A stretch of 64,000 nucleotides of DNA from CAIWHR01 sp963786625 (GTDB lineage: Bacteria > Pseudomonadota > Gammaproteobacteria > Burkholderiales > Casimicrobiaceae): positions 62,001 through 126,000 of the forward strand of contig CAWAZS010000003.1 in NCBI GenBank assembly GCA_963786625.1. The letters run 5' to 3'. Positions 1 through 9,881 of this stretch are shown here, one piece after another (within the stretch, counting starts at the first letter, position 1; every line of letters starts with the position of its first letter). The notes beneath the pieces were generated by a model that was not told where the DNA came from, did no database searches, and worked only from the letters and a program-made list of their open reading frames with translations. The translations under genes and the position numbers were made by a program.

Positions 1-1508
1 AGGCCCGCGACGATGGCGATCAGCATCATGCCGATCGCGAGCAGGCGGTTCTGCATGCGCAGCGCCGCGGCGAGCTCGCGCATCGTCGCGTCGGAGGCCG
101 CCGGCGGCGCGACGAGTCGCTGATGGACGAGGCGCGGCAGCTCCGGCAGCGCCGCGACGATGTACGGCGCCTCCGCGAGCAGCCGCCGCTTGAGCGCCGG
201 AAAGCCGATCCGCTCGTTCATCCAGCGCTCGAGATACGGCAGCGCCGTCACCCACAGGTCGAGCTTGGGGTCGAGCTGACGGCCCAGCCCCTCGACGTTG
301 AGCAGCGTCTTCTGCAGCAGCACGAGCTGCGGCTGGATCTCCACGTTGAAGCGGCGCGACGCGCGAAAGAGCTGCAGCAGCACGCGGCCGAGCGAGATCT
401 CCGACAGCGGCCGGTCGAAGGCGGGCTCCAGCACGACGCGGATCTCCGCCTCCAGCTCGTCCACGCGAGTGTCCGGCGGCACCCAGCCGGACTCGATGTG
501 CGCGGTCGCGACGCGGTGGTAGTCGCGGCGGAAGAAGGCCAGGAAGTTCTGCGCGAGGAAGTCCTGGTCGCGCTCGGAAAGCGTGCCCATGATTCCGAAA
601 TCGACGGCGATGTACTTGCCGTGATGCTGCCCGCCGGTGGCGATGAAGATGTTGCCGGGATGCATGTCGGCGTGGAAGTAGCCGTCGCGGAACACCTGCG
701 TGAAGAAGAGCTCCACGCCGGCGCGCGCGAGACGCGGGATGTCGACGCCCGCTTCGCGCAGCCGGTCCACCTGCGCGATCGGGATGCCGGACATCCGCTC
801 CATCACCATGACCTCGGAGCCGCAGTAGTCCCAGTACACCGCCGGGACGAGCAGCAGCGGCGAATGCTGGAAGTTGCGCCCGAGCTGCGAGCAGTTCGCG
901 GCTTCGCGCGAGAGGTCGAGCTCGTCGCGCAGCGTCTTCTCGAACTCCCCGACGACCTCGCGCGGACGCAGGCGCTTGCCGTCCGACCAGAGCTTCTCCA
1001 TCAGCAGCGCGCCGGCGTACAGCAGCGAGATGTCCTTCTCGATCACGCGCGCGATGTTGGGCCGGAGCACCTTGACGGCGACCGGCGTACCGTCGGGAAG
1101 CTCGGCGAAATGGACCTGCGCGACCGAAGCGCTCGCGATCGGCGTCCGGTCGAACGACTTGAAGACCGCGTCCACGGGCTTGCCGTAGAGTCGCGTGAGC
1201 GCGGCGATCACCTGCTCGGACGGAAACGGCGGGACGCGGTCCTGCAGTTTCGCCAGCTCGTCGGCGATGTCGGGCGGCAGCAGATCGCGCCGCGTCGAGA
1301 GCATCTGGCCGAACTTGACGAAGATCGGCCCCAGATCCTGCAGCGCGAGGCGCAGCCGCTCCGCGCGCGGCGCGGACGTGTCGCGCCAGAACGTGAGTGC
1401 GCGCGCCGCCGGCCGGACCGCGCGGAAGCGCTCGTGACCGGTCAGGAATTCGTCGAGCCCATGGGTGAGCGCGACGATGACGATCCTCGCGAGACGGGTG
1501 ACGCGCAT
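1..1508 (-). CDS. ubiB: UbiB, ubiquinone biosynthesis kinase-like protein (C-terminus cut by window edge)
   Basis: Membrane-anchored atypical kinase (ABC1/ADCK family) required for coenzyme Q biosynthesis. The frame opens at the ATG complementary to 1506-1508 and gives 502 codons before the left edge, so only the end of the C-terminal membrane anchor is missing. Visible family marks are KFGQ near residue 65, the alanine-rich ASASVAQVH loop near 126, HADMHPGN and VDFG. The frame ends in a hydrophobic run typical of the UbiB anchor. ubiJ and ubiE lie on the same strand just upstream, the usual proteobacterial ubi neighbourhood, but a hemolysin III gene on the other strand interrupts it. Identification is firm. 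Confidence 0.95.
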   Translation of the reverse strand, partial: MRVTRLARIVIVALTHGLDEFLTGHERFRAVRPAARALTFWRDTSAPRAERLRLALQDLGPIFVKFGQMLSTRRDLLPPDIADELAKLQDRVPPFPSEQVIAALTRLYGKPVDAVFKSFDRTPIASASVAQVHFAELPDGTPVAVKVLRPNIARVIEKDISLLYAGALLMEKLWSDGKRLRPREVVGEFEKTLRDELDLSREAANCSQLGRNFQHSPLLLVPAVYWDYCGSEVMVMERMSGIPIAQVDRLREAGVDIPRLARAGVELFFTQVFRDGYFHADMHPGNIFIATGGQHHGKYIAVDFGIMGTLSERDQDFLAQNFLAFFRRDYHRVATAHIESGWVPPDTRVDELEAEIRVVLEPAFDRPLSEISLGRVLLQLFRASRRFNVEIQPQLVLLQKTLLNVEGLGRQLDPKLDLWVTALPYLERWMNERIGFPALKRRLLAEAPYIVAALPELPRLVHQRLVAPPAASDATMRELAAALRMQNRLLAIGMMLIAIVAG

Positions 1509-1711
1509 CCCGCCGATTGTAAGGGATACGATGCACCGGCCCCGGGCCGCGGACCGGGGCCCGATACCCTTCGGGCATAATCGTTGCTTATGGCCGGGTA
1601 AGGCACGTTGGCGGGTATCGCGTTCGATGGCTTCCAGGAACCCGCCGCGGCCCGACCGGCATTGCGCGGGTCCGGCCGGGCCTGGCGCAGAGGGAGCAAG
1701 GGAGTCCGGCA

Positions 1712-2350
1712 ATGAGCGAGCGACCCCAGTCGCTGGGAGAGGAGATCGCCAACAGCCTGAGCCACGGGCTGGGCTTCGTCGCGGCGGTCGCCTCGGCTCC
1801 CGTGCTCATCCTGACCACCGCGCAGCACGGCAGGCCGGTGAACGTCATCGGCGCCAGCATCTTCGCCGCGACGATGGTGCTCCTGTACTTTGCCTCCATG
1901 ATCTACCACGCGGTGCCGCACCAGCGCGCGAAGACGGTGCTGCGCAAGCTGGACCACGGCGCGATCTTCCTGCTGATCGCCGGCACCTACACGCCCTTCA
2001 TGCTGGGGGCGCTCAACGGACCGTGGGGCTGGACGCTGCTGGGGCTCGTCTGGAGCCTTGCCGCCGTCGGCGTGACGCTGAAGGCCTTCGACCGCATCCG
2101 GCACCCGATGGCCTCGCTCGGTCTCTATCTGCTGATGGGCTGGCTATGCGTGGTCGCGATCGGGCCGTTGCTCGAGCGGGTTCCGAACCAGGGCCTGGTC
2201 CTGCTCGCCGCCGGCGGGGGTGCCTACATGGCAGGGGTGGCCTTCTTCGCGGCCGACTCCCGCCTGCGCTACGGGCATTTCATCTGGCATCTGTTCGTGC
2301 TGGCGGGCACGAGCTGCCACTTCTTCGCGGTGCTGGGCTACGCAGCCTAG
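1712..2350 (+). CDS. Hemolysin III family (PAQR/TrhA-like) membrane protein
   Basis: A 212-residue polytopic membrane protein of the HlyIII/PAQR family. About seven hydrophobic helices are visible. Characteristic pieces are NSLSHGLGF near the N-terminus, SMIYHAVP, KLDHGAIFLLIAGTYTPF in the middle, and histidines in YGHFIWHLFV and SCHFF near the end, the conserved polar set thought to bind metal. Family members are implicated in membrane-lipid homeostasis; haemolytic activity is not established for most of them. It starts at an ATG behind a purine-rich AGGGAG. It converges on ubiJ, overlapping its 3' end by four bases, and sits between ubiB and ubiJ on the opposite strand. Confidence 0.9.
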   Translation: MSERPQSLGEEIANSLSHGLGFVAAVASAPVLILTTAQHGRPVNVIGASIFAATMVLLYFASMIYHAVPHQRAKTVLRKLDHGAIFLLIAGTYTPFMLGALNGPWGWTLLGLVWSLAAVGVTLKAFDRIRHPMASLGLYLLMGWLCVVAIGPLLERVPNQGLVLLAAGGGAYMAGVAFFAADSRLRYGHFIWHLFVLAGTSCHFFAVLGYAA

Positions 2351-2973
2351 ACGAGCTTAGCGGACGAATTGGCCGCATCGAGGCGGGCGCCGAGCGCATC
2401 GAGGCGGGCGCCGAGCGCGTCGACGCGTGCGGCGAGCGCAGCGACCGCCTCGCCGAACGATTGCGCTTCGGATCCTTGCGTGACGAGCGCGGCCTCGTCG
2501 CGGAGATAGCTCGCGACGCTTTCGCCGACCCGCGTTGCCGCATATTCGGGAAAGGCGAGCAGGCGCCGACCGGCGTCGGCGACCCGCTGGCCGACGATCG
2601 GCCCGAGGGCATTGCCGAACGCCCGCTCGACGAACCACGGCAGCGTCTCGGCGAGCCCTTTCAGCGTCGTCGCGAGCGCGGCGTCGCCCCGAACGGCGAC
2701 GAACTCGTCCCAGCGGCGGGGATCGGCGAGAAACGACGGCAGGGTCAGCGGCGAAAGCTCGAGCTCGAGGTCGGGCGAGCCTTCCGGACGCGGCGCCGAT
2801 TCGAGCTTGCCTCCGGCGTCGACCCGCATCGTGGCCGCGAGCGGCCCGATCGTCACCGTAATGGTGCTTCCCGCATGCGCCGCGAGGCAGGACAGCGCCC
2901 ACGTCTCCCGCTCCAGCACCCGATTGGCGATCGCGGGTGGTATCGACGAAGGATCGAAGGCGAACGCGGACAT
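2347..2973 (-). CDS. ubiJ: UbiJ-like SCP2-domain protein, ubiquinone biosynthesis accessory factor
   Basis: A 208-residue soluble protein with an N-terminal SCP2/sterol-carrier-like domain (about residues 10-115) and a C-terminal region rich in Ala, Arg and Asp with repeated DALGAR units that looks coiled-coil. This matches UbiJ, a lipid-binding scaffold of the ubiquinone-synthesis metabolon. UbiJ is poorly conserved in sequence, so the assignment rests on domain layout plus position between ubiE and ubiB. A Tim44-domain gene separates it from ubiE. The stop overlaps the end of the convergent hemolysin III gene by four bases. Confidence 0.82.
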   Translation of the reverse strand: MSAFAFDPSSIPPAIANRVLERETWALSCLAAHAGSTITVTIGPLAATMRVDAGGKLESAPRPEGSPDLELELSPLTLPSFLADPRRWDEFVAVRGDAALATTLKGLAETLPWFVERAFGNALGPIVGQRVADAGRRLLAFPEYAATRVGESVASYLRDEAALVTQGSEAQSFGEAVAALAARVDALGARLDALGARLDAANSSAKLV

Positions 2974-3033
2974 CGCGACGGCTAGGCGTTGTTCACACCG
3001 GGTTTCCGGGACGCGCCAGGCGCGCAGTGGCCG

Positions 3034-3966
3034 TTACGCGGGTTGCTGAATGCCTGCCAGCAGCCAGCCCGAGGAGCCATCGACGGGCTTCGTCAGATTC
3101 CAGGTCTCGTCGAACGCGGTGGTCGCCGACGCGCCGCCCTCGCGCAGCGTGCCCGTGTAGCGGACGCTCGCCCAGTGCCGATCGCCTTCCGTCGCCACTT
3201 CGAGCACCTCGGCCTGCAGCGTCACGATCTCGGTGGCCTGGCGCGGCGCCCCGCCCTCGAGGTCGGCGGCGAGCTGCGTAAACATCTCGGGGGTCGCGTA
3301 GTCCGCGAGCATCTTGCGGTCGCCGGCGTCGTGTGCGGCCTGCAGCCGGATGAACTGCAGCTTCGCCTGGTCGGCAAAGCCCTTGGCATCGAACCCCGGG
3401 GGCAGCGGCCTGGTCGCGGCCGGCGATCCGGGAGCGGACCCCAGCACCGGCTCGACCCGCGAGGCACCGCCCCATTGCGCCGCGGACGGCGTTTCGAACC
3501 GCGGCGAGGCGCCCGGCGCTCCCGCGTAGGCCAGCGGCCGCGATGCCGTGCTGCGGCGGGCGAGCAGCATGCGCACGACGAAGAAGCCGCCGATCACCAG
3601 CAATGCAAGCAGCAGGAAACTGCCCAGGCCTTCCGGGAGTCCGAAATGCGAGAGCAAGGCGGCGAGGCCCAGGCCCGCCGCGATGCCGGCAACCGGCCCC
3701 AGCCAGCGCGACGCGCCGGAGGGCGCGGGCGCCGTCGGAGCGGCCGCCTTGGCCGGAAGCGCGGCACCCGGTTGCGCGGGCATGACCGGCTGCGATGCCG
3801 CCGCCGACGGCGCTGCAGCCGTGGGCGCCGGCGTCGACGGCGCGACGCTCGGGCGCTGTGCGCCGAGGCTCTTGCCGCCGCTCATCCGGCGCGCTTCGGC
3901 CGCTTCGCTTGCCACCATCGATGCCAGGGTCAATGCGACGATCGCCAGGATACCCTTGATATTCAT
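3034..3966 (-). CDS. Tim44-like domain protein, membrane-anchored
   Basis: A 310-residue protein: N-terminal signal or anchor (about residues 1-23), a long low-complexity Ala/Pro/Ser stretch, one or two hydrophobic helices around residues 90-130 (including FLLLALLVIGGFFVV), then a C-terminal Tim44-like domain from about 180. In betaproteobacteria this type often lies next to ubi genes and is annotated Tim44 domain-containing. Bacterial function is not established; the domain is related to the membrane-binding domain of mitochondrial Tim44. It ends 60 bases before the start of ubiJ and begins 54 bases after ubiE, so it is probably cotranscribed with both. Confidence 0.85.
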   Translation of the reverse strand: MNIKGILAIVALTLASMVASEAAEARRMSGGKSLGAQRPSVAPSTPAPTAAAPSAAASQPVMPAQPGAALPAKAAAPTAPAPSGASRWLGPVAGIAAGLGLAALLSHFGLPEGLGSFLLLALLVIGGFFVVRMLLARRSTASRPLAYAGAPGASPRFETPSAAQWGGASRVEPVLGSAPGSPAATRPLPPGFDAKGFADQAKLQFIRLQAAHDAGDRKMLADYATPEMFTQLAADLEGGAPRQATEIVTLQAEVLEVATEGDRHWASVRYTGTLREGGASATTAFDETWNLTKPVDGSSGWLLAGIQQPA

Positions 3967-4020
3967 GTATGCCTCCGGTTTGCGGGAGACGCCCGGGCGC
4001 CCCCGTTCAGTTCAGTAATT

Positions 4021-4755
4021 TCAGTAATGTATGCCGAGATGCAGCGCAACGGCGCCCGCGGCGAGATTGTGGACTTCGACCCGATCGAAGCCTGCTTGTT
4101 CCATCATCGACTTGAGCGCGGCCTGGTCCGGGTGCATGCGGATCGATTCCGCGAGATAACGGTAGCTAGCGTCGTCGCCGGCGATGAGCCGGCCGAGGCG
4201 CGGCAGCACGTTGAAACTGTACCAGTCGTAGGCCGGCGCGAGCGGCGACCAGACTTTCGAGAACTCCAGCACCGCGGCCACGCCGCCGGGCTTCAGCACC
4301 CGCCGCATCTCGGCCAGCGCGTTCTCCTTGTGCGTGACGTTGCGCAGCCCGAACCCGATGCTCACGACGTCGAAGTGTCCGCCGGGGAAGGGCAGCTTCT
4401 CGGCGTCGCACTGCACGACCGGGACGACGCAGCCGCCATCGAGCAGGCGATCCCGGCCGCAGGCGAGCATCGCGCCGTTGATGTCGGTCAGCACCACCTC
4501 GCCGGTCGGCCCGACGCGGTCGGCGAAGAGGCGGGCGAGGTCGCCGGTGCCCCCGGCGAGGTCCAGCACGCGCATCCCCGCGCGCACGCCGGTCGCGTTG
4601 ACGGCGAAGCGCTTCCACAGCCGGTGCAGCCCGGCCGACATGACGTCGTTCATCAGGTCGTACCGGGTGGCGACCGAGTCGAACACGCCGCGCACGCGCT
4701 GCGCCTTCTCCTCGACGGCGACCTGCTCGAAGCCGAAATGGGTGCGCTCGCTCAT
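4021..4755 (-). CDS. ubiE: UbiE, demethylmenaquinone / 2-methoxy-6-polyprenyl-benzoquinol C-methyltransferase
   Basis: A 244-residue SAM-dependent C-methyltransferase of ubiquinone (and menaquinone) synthesis. The start is the ATG at 4753-4755, giving the usual N-terminus (MSERTHFGFEQV) and normal family length. Visible features are VFDSVATRYDLMNDVMS near residue 25, the SAM-binding motif VLDLAGGTGDLA near 73, and IGFGLRNVTHKENAL near 140, a UbiE hallmark. It leads a same-strand run into the Tim44-like gene and ubiJ; DUF971 ends 19 bases upstream. Confidence 0.96.
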   Translation of the reverse strand: MSERTHFGFEQVAVEEKAQRVRGVFDSVATRYDLMNDVMSAGLHRLWKRFAVNATGVRAGMRVLDLAGGTGDLARLFADRVGPTGEVVLTDINGAMLACGRDRLLDGGCVVPVVQCDAEKLPFPGGHFDVVSIGFGLRNVTHKENALAEMRRVLKPGGVAAVLEFSKVWSPLAPAYDWYSFNVLPRLGRLIAGDDASYRYLAESIRMHPDQAALKSMMEQAGFDRVEVHNLAAGAVALHLGIHY

Positions 4756-4774
4756 CGTGGTTCCGTGGGGGGCG

Positions 4775-5152
4775 TCACTTCGCATCGCGGCTGGCACCGG
4801 CGGCAGCCATCCGCTCCAGGTAGCGTTGCCAGAGCTCGTCCTGGCGGCAACCCAGGTCGTAGAGGTAATCCCACGAATAGATGCCGGTGTCGTGGCCGTC
4901 GGAGAACGTCGGGCGGATCGCGTAATGGCCGATCGGCTCGACCTCCTTGATTCCGACGTCGCGCTTGCCCGCCTGCAGGACTTCCTGGCCCGGGCCGTGA
5001 CCGCGCACCTCGGCCGACGGCGAATAGACGCGCAGCAGCTCGTAGGGCAGCCGGAACGAGCGGCCGTCGGCGAAGGCGATTTCGAGCACCTTCGACTGCT
5101 GGTGCAGCTTGAGTTCGGTCGGAGCGGGGGTCGTGGCGTCGAGTCCGGCCAT
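4775..5152 (-). CDS. DUF971 / gamma-butyrobetaine hydroxylase-like N-terminal domain protein
   Basis: A small soluble protein of about 125 residues, essentially one DUF971 domain. Visible family pieces are LPYELLRVYSPSAEV and the C-terminal HDTGIYSWDYLYDLG with the tryptophan-rich tail. The same domain forms the zinc-binding N-terminus of gamma-butyrobetaine hydroxylase, but this protein has no dioxygenase domain and its role is unknown. An ATG at 5150-5152 is taken as the start; an in-frame GTG at 5171-5173 would add seven residues. It lies directly upstream of ubiE on the same strand, a common betaproteobacterial arrangement. Confidence 0.88.
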   Translation of the reverse strand: MAGLDATTPAPTELKLHQQSKVLEIAFADGRSFRLPYELLRVYSPSAEVRGHGPGQEVLQAGKRDVGIKEVEPIGHYAIRPTFSDGHDTGIYSWDYLYDLGCRQDELWQRYLERMAAAGASRDAK

Positions 5153-5249
5153 GGGGAAGCCCGTGCCGCGCACGGGGAATCGAATGCGTTGCCGCGATCC
5201 GGGTCAGGATAACACAGGGCGCGCGCCCGGCCCCGCGGGCCGCTTCCGG

Positions 5250-6410
<1,161 letters not shown>

Positions 6411-6465
6411 CTTGGCGTCTCCTGTCCGCGCGGTCGTCCGTCGGCCGCGTCGGCACGGTTAACGG

Positions 6466-7509
6466 TCAGCCCATGAACAGTTCCTTGTTCACGGATCGCA
6501 TGCGTGCTTCGGCGACGTTGACCATGTTGCGCCTCACCATCTCGACCAGGCACTGGTCGAGGGTCTGCATGCCGACATTCTGGCCCGTCTGGATGGCCGA
6601 GTACATCTGCGCGATCTTGTTCTCGCGGATGAGGTTGCGGATCGCGGCGGTGCCGATCATGATCTCGTGCGCGGCGACGCGGCCCTGGCCGTCCTTGGTC
6701 TTGAGCAGCGTCTGCGAGATCACCGACACCAGCGACTCCGACAGCATCGCGCGGACCATCTCCTTCTCGGCGGCGGGGAACACGTCGATGATCCGGTCGA
6801 TCGTCTTGGCCGCGGAGCTCGTGTGCAGCGTCGCGAACACCAGGTGCCCCGTCTCGGCGGCGGTCAGCGCGAGGCGGATCGTCTCGAGGTCGCGCATTTC
6901 GCCGACCAGGATGTAGTCGGGGTCCTCGCGCAGCGCGCTGCGCAGCGCGTTGGGGAACGACAGCGTGTGCGGCCCGAGCTCACGCTGGTTGATCAGGCAC
7001 TTCTTCGATTCGTGCATGAACTCGATCGGGTCCTCGATCGTCAGGATGTGCCCGTAATTGTTCGCGTTCACGTGGTCGACCATCGCCGCCAGCGTCGTCG
7101 ACTTGCCCGAACCGGTCGGCCCGGTGACCAGGATCAGCCCGCGCGGCCGGTTGACCATCTCGGCGAAAACCTTCGGGGCGGCGAGGTCCTCCAGCGAGAG
7201 CACCTTCGACGGAATCGTCCGGAACGCGGCGGCGGCGCCGCGCGACTGCACGAAGGCGTTGACCCGGAAACGGGCGAGGTTGGGCACGGCGAAGCTGAAG
7301 TCGCACTCCAGCACCTCCTCGTAGGTCTTCCGCTGTGCGTCGCTCATGATGTCGTACACCATGGCGTGCACGTCCTCGTGCTCCATCGGCGGCAGGTTGA
7401 TCCGCCGGACGTCACCGTGGACCCGGATCATCGGGGGCAGGCCTGCCGACAGATGGAGGTCGGACGCCTTGTTCTTGACGGCAAAGGCCAGAAGTTCGGT
7501 GATGTCCAT
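6466..7509 (-). CDS. pilT: PilT, type IV pilus retraction ATPase
   Basis: A 347-residue hexameric ATPase driving pilus retraction, twitching motility and often DNA uptake. Walker A GPTGSGKST lies at residues 130-138, followed by ILTIEDPIEFMHESK, DYILVGEMRDLETIRLAL and AETGHLVFATLHTSSA. The PilT-specific AIRNLIRE motif is intact near residue 287. Length is normal for the family. It is divergent from yggS, so the roughly 110 bases between them must hold both promoters. pilU follows downstream. Confidence 0.96.
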   Translation of the reverse strand: MDITELLAFAVKNKASDLHLSAGLPPMIRVHGDVRRINLPPMEHEDVHAMVYDIMSDAQRKTYEEVLECDFSFAVPNLARFRVNAFVQSRGAAAAFRTIPSKVLSLEDLAAPKVFAEMVNRPRGLILVTGPTGSGKSTTLAAMVDHVNANNYGHILTIEDPIEFMHESKKCLINQRELGPHTLSFPNALRSALREDPDYILVGEMRDLETIRLALTAAETGHLVFATLHTSSAAKTIDRIIDVFPAAEKEMVRAMLSESLVSVISQTLLKTKDGQGRVAAHEIMIGTAAIRNLIRENKIAQMYSAIQTGQNVGMQTLDQCLVEMVRRNMVNVAEARMRSVNKELFMG

Positions 7510-7622
7510 CTATAATCCCGGGTGCGGTCCGCCATCCCTGACGCGCCGGCTCGAAGCGCAACGTGAACCTGCATGCAAGCCGCGTGCCATCAAATGGGCG
7601 CGCATGCCGACGTCATTCGATT

Positions 7623-8321
7623 ATGTTCCACTACGAGAAGGCGTGGCAAGCCGTGAACGAGCGCATCGCCGCTGCCGCGCGCGCGGCCGGGCGCGTCCCC
7701 GACGCGGTAAGTCTCCTCGCCGTCAGCAAGACCTTCCCCGCCGCGGCAGTGCGCGCGGTCCATGCGCTGGGCCAGCGGGAGTTCGGCGAGAACTACGTGC
7801 AGGAGGCGGTCGCGAAGATGGACGCGCTTGCCGACCTCGTCGACCTCCAGTGGCACCTGATCGGGCCCCTGCAGGGCAACAAGGCCAGGCTGGCCGCCGC
7901 GAGGTTTGCCTGGGTGCACACGATCGACCGGTTGACGATCGCCGAGCGGCTCTCCGCGGCGCGCCCGGCCGACCTGCCGCCGCTCGACGTCTGCGTGCAG
8001 GTGAACGCGAGCGGCGAAGCCTCGAAGAGCGGCGTTGCGCCGGCCGACGCGGTGGCGCTGGCGACGGCGGTGGCGGCGTTGCCGCGGCTGCGCTTGCGCG
8101 GGATCATGGGAATCCCCGAGCCGACCGAGGACGTCGGGCGCCGGCGCGCCCAGTTCCGGATCTTGCGCGAGTGCCTCGACGCCTGCCGGGCGGCGGGTCT
8201 CGCGGTCGACACGCTGTCCATGGGGATGTCGGCGGACCTCGAGGAGGCGATCGCCGAGGGCGCGACACTGGTGCGAATCGGGACCGCCATCTTCGGGCCG
8301 CGCGAGGCGAAGGCGCATTAG
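7623..8321 (+). CDS. YggS / PLPBP family pyridoxal 5'-phosphate homeostasis protein
   Basis: A 232-residue fold-type III (alanine-racemase N-terminal) protein that binds PLP without known catalysis and keeps vitamin B6 and amino-acid pools in balance. The PLP-binding lysine sits in LLAVSKTFP near residue 35. Other family marks are GENYVQEAVAKM, WHLIGPLQGNKAR, VQVNASGEASKSG, LSMGMSADLEEAI and GTAIFG at the end. The ATG at 7623 is chosen over an earlier in-frame ATG at 7563 because it gives the standard N-terminus. It is divergent from pilT and followed by proC, the conserved neighbour. Confidence 0.94.
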   Translation: MFHYEKAWQAVNERIAAAARAAGRVPDAVSLLAVSKTFPAAAVRAVHALGQREFGENYVQEAVAKMDALADLVDLQWHLIGPLQGNKARLAAARFAWVHTIDRLTIAERLSAARPADLPPLDVCVQVNASGEASKSGVAPADAVALATAVAALPRLRLRGIMGIPEPTEDVGRRRAQFRILRECLDACRAAGLAVDTLSMGMSADLEEAIAEGATLVRIGTAIFGPREAKAH

Positions 8322-8471
8322 GATGAAACTGCCCCCGAAGCTCACTGTGTGCGGCTGCGCCGCATCCCGCTTCGCGGGACCAGCCTTCGGCTGTCCTGCG
8401 GCCTGCGGCCTGGTGTTCGCCTCCCCCCAAGGGGGCGGGTCAGTCCCTTGGGGCGGCCCTGCGGGACTGAC
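8322..8471 (+). repeat. Structured intergenic element with several short hairpins
   Basis: The 150 bases between yggS and proC are packed with small inverted repeats, such as CCCGCTTCGCGGG, CAGCCTTCGGCTG and CCCCCCAAGGGGG. It opens with AGGATGAAACTGCCCCC right after the yggS stop. A shorter element opening AGGATGAACGGCCCCC follows the yggT stop. Dense hairpin elements of this kind are common between genes in Burkholderiales, in my memory. A role in RNA stability or partial termination is inference. Confidence 0.45.
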
Positions 8472-9302
8472 ATGACGATCACCTTCATCGGCGGCGGCAA
8501 CATGGCGACCGCGCTCATCGGCGGCATGCGCGCGCGGGGCGCCGCGACCGGCGGCTTTCGGGTGGTCGAGCCGTCGCCGGATGCGCGGGAGCGACTGGCG
8601 GCGCAGCATCCGGGGCTCGCGCTGCACGCGCAAACCGGCCGCGATGCCGTGGCCGGCGCAGCGCTCGTCGTGCTCGCGGTAAAGCCGCAGCAGATGCGGG
8701 AAGCTGCGCTCGCGCTCGCGCCGCAGCTCGTCGCCGATCCGGCGCCGGTGGTGCTCTCGATCGCGGCCGGCATACGCATCGCCGATCTCTCGCGCTGGCT
8801 GGGTGGCCACGACCGGATCGTCCGGGCGATGCCCAACACGCCCGCGCTCGTGCGCAAGGGCATCTCCGGCGTGTACGCGTCGCCTGGCGTGGATGCCGCC
8901 GGCCGCGCGCTCGCGGCGTCGGTCCTCGACGCGGCGGGCGAGGTGGTATGGCTCGACGACGAGGCGATGCTCGATGCGGTCACCGGCGTTTCGGGCAGCG
9001 GACCCGCCTACGTCTTCTACTTCCTCGAGGCGCTCGAGGAGGCTGCCCGCGAGCTCGGGTTCGCGGCCGCGGACGCGCGCCGGCTCGCCTACGCCACCTT
9101 TGCCGGGGCGATGGCGCTCGCGCAGGCGAGTCCCGAGGAGCCGGCCGTGCTCCGGGCGCGAGTGACGTCGAAGGGCGGCACCACCGAGCGCGCATTGGCG
9201 TCGATGGAAGCCGACGCCGTGAAGGCCGCGATCATCGCCGCCGTGAGGGCGGCCGCGGTGCGCGCGGGCGAGCTCGGCGACGACTACGGCAGGGATGGGT
9301 GA
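8472..9302 (+). CDS. proC: ProC, pyrroline-5-carboxylate reductase
   Basis: A 276-residue NAD(P)H-dependent enzyme that reduces 1-pyrroline-5-carboxylate in the last step of proline synthesis. The Rossmann motif FIGGGNMATALIGG begins at residue 5. RAMPNTPALVRKG lies near 118, and the family signature (GVSGSGPAYVFYF, then SKGGTTERAL) lies in the C-terminal half. The ATG at 8472 is chosen because it starts immediately at the nucleotide-binding strand; the open frame upstream is only the structured repeat. yggT follows three bases after the stop. Confidence 0.95.
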   Translation: MTITFIGGGNMATALIGGMRARGAATGGFRVVEPSPDARERLAAQHPGLALHAQTGRDAVAGAALVVLAVKPQQMREAALALAPQLVADPAPVVLSIAAGIRIADLSRWLGGHDRIVRAMPNTPALVRKGISGVYASPGVDAAGRALAASVLDAAGEVVWLDDEAMLDAVTGVSGSGPAYVFYFLEALEEAARELGFAAADARRLAYATFAGAMALAQASPEEPAVLRARVTSKGGTTERALASMEADAVKAAIIAAVRAAAVRAGELGDDYGRDG

Positions 9303-9305
9303 CCC

Positions 9306-9881
9306 ATGTTCGATCAGGCCGCCAAGTTCCTGCTCGACATCGTGTTCGGTTTCCTCACGTACGCGTTCCTGCTGCGGTTCACGATGCAGTGGCTGCGCGC
9401 GCCGTTCCGCAATCCGCTGGGACAGGCGGTGATGGCGCTGACGGATTGGGCGGTCAAGCCCGCCCGCCGCGTGGTACCGGGCTACAAGGGGCTCGACGGG
9501 TCCACGCTCGTGCTCGCCTGGCTCGCGCAGCTCGCCTGGCTCGCCGCGCTCCATCTGCTGATCGGACGCGCGCCGTTCGGCGGCGCGCTGGCGGCGACGC
9601 TGGCGCTGCTCGCGGCCGTCGAGCTGCTCAAGGCGGGACTCTGGCTGCTGATCATCGTCGTCTTCGCGCAGGCGATCCTGTCGTGGACCGCGCCGGACGG
9701 CCCGTTCGCCGGCGTGCTCAATGCCCTGACCTTCCGCTTCCTGGCGCCGATCCGGCGGCTGATCCCGCCGCTCGGCGGCACCCTCGACCTGTCGCCGCTG
9801 ATCGTCATCGTCCTCGCCCAGCTCGCGCTGATGCTGCCCGTGCGCTGGCTCGAAGGCATCGTGCTGACCCTGTTCCGTTAG
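9306..9881 (+). CDS. YggT family integral membrane protein
   Basis: A 191-residue membrane protein made of two copies of the YggT domain (about residues 5-90 and 100-185), each with paired helices and the conserved R-NP / PLG-type residues (FRNPLGQAVM in the first, APIRRLIPPLGG in the second). YggT proteins lie beside proC in most proteobacteria and have been linked to osmotic tolerance or membrane-protein organisation, without a firm molecular role. It begins three bases after proC and is surely cotranscribed with it. Confidence 0.92.
   Translation: MFDQAAKFLLDIVFGFLTYAFLLRFTMQWLRAPFRNPLGQAVMALTDWAVKPARRVVPGYKGLDGSTLVLAWLAQLAWLAALHLLIGRAPFGGALAATLALLAAVELLKAGLWLLIIVVFAQAILSWTAPDGPFAGVLNALTFRFLAPIRRLIPPLGGTLDLSPLIVIVLAQLALMLPVRWLEGIVLTLFR

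Noticed and set aside
123..1580. Long antisense open frames opposite ubiB, pilT, GH31, NrdD and others, up to 1298 codons
   Set aside because: These are shadows caused by high GC at third codon positions; their translations are Arg/Ala/Asp-rich and lack any family motif, while the opposite strand encodes clear proteins.
7505..7520. TATAAT at 7512-7517 as a promoter for yggS
   Set aside because: No -35 at normal spacing, it abuts the pilT start codon, and a single hexamer is weak evidence.
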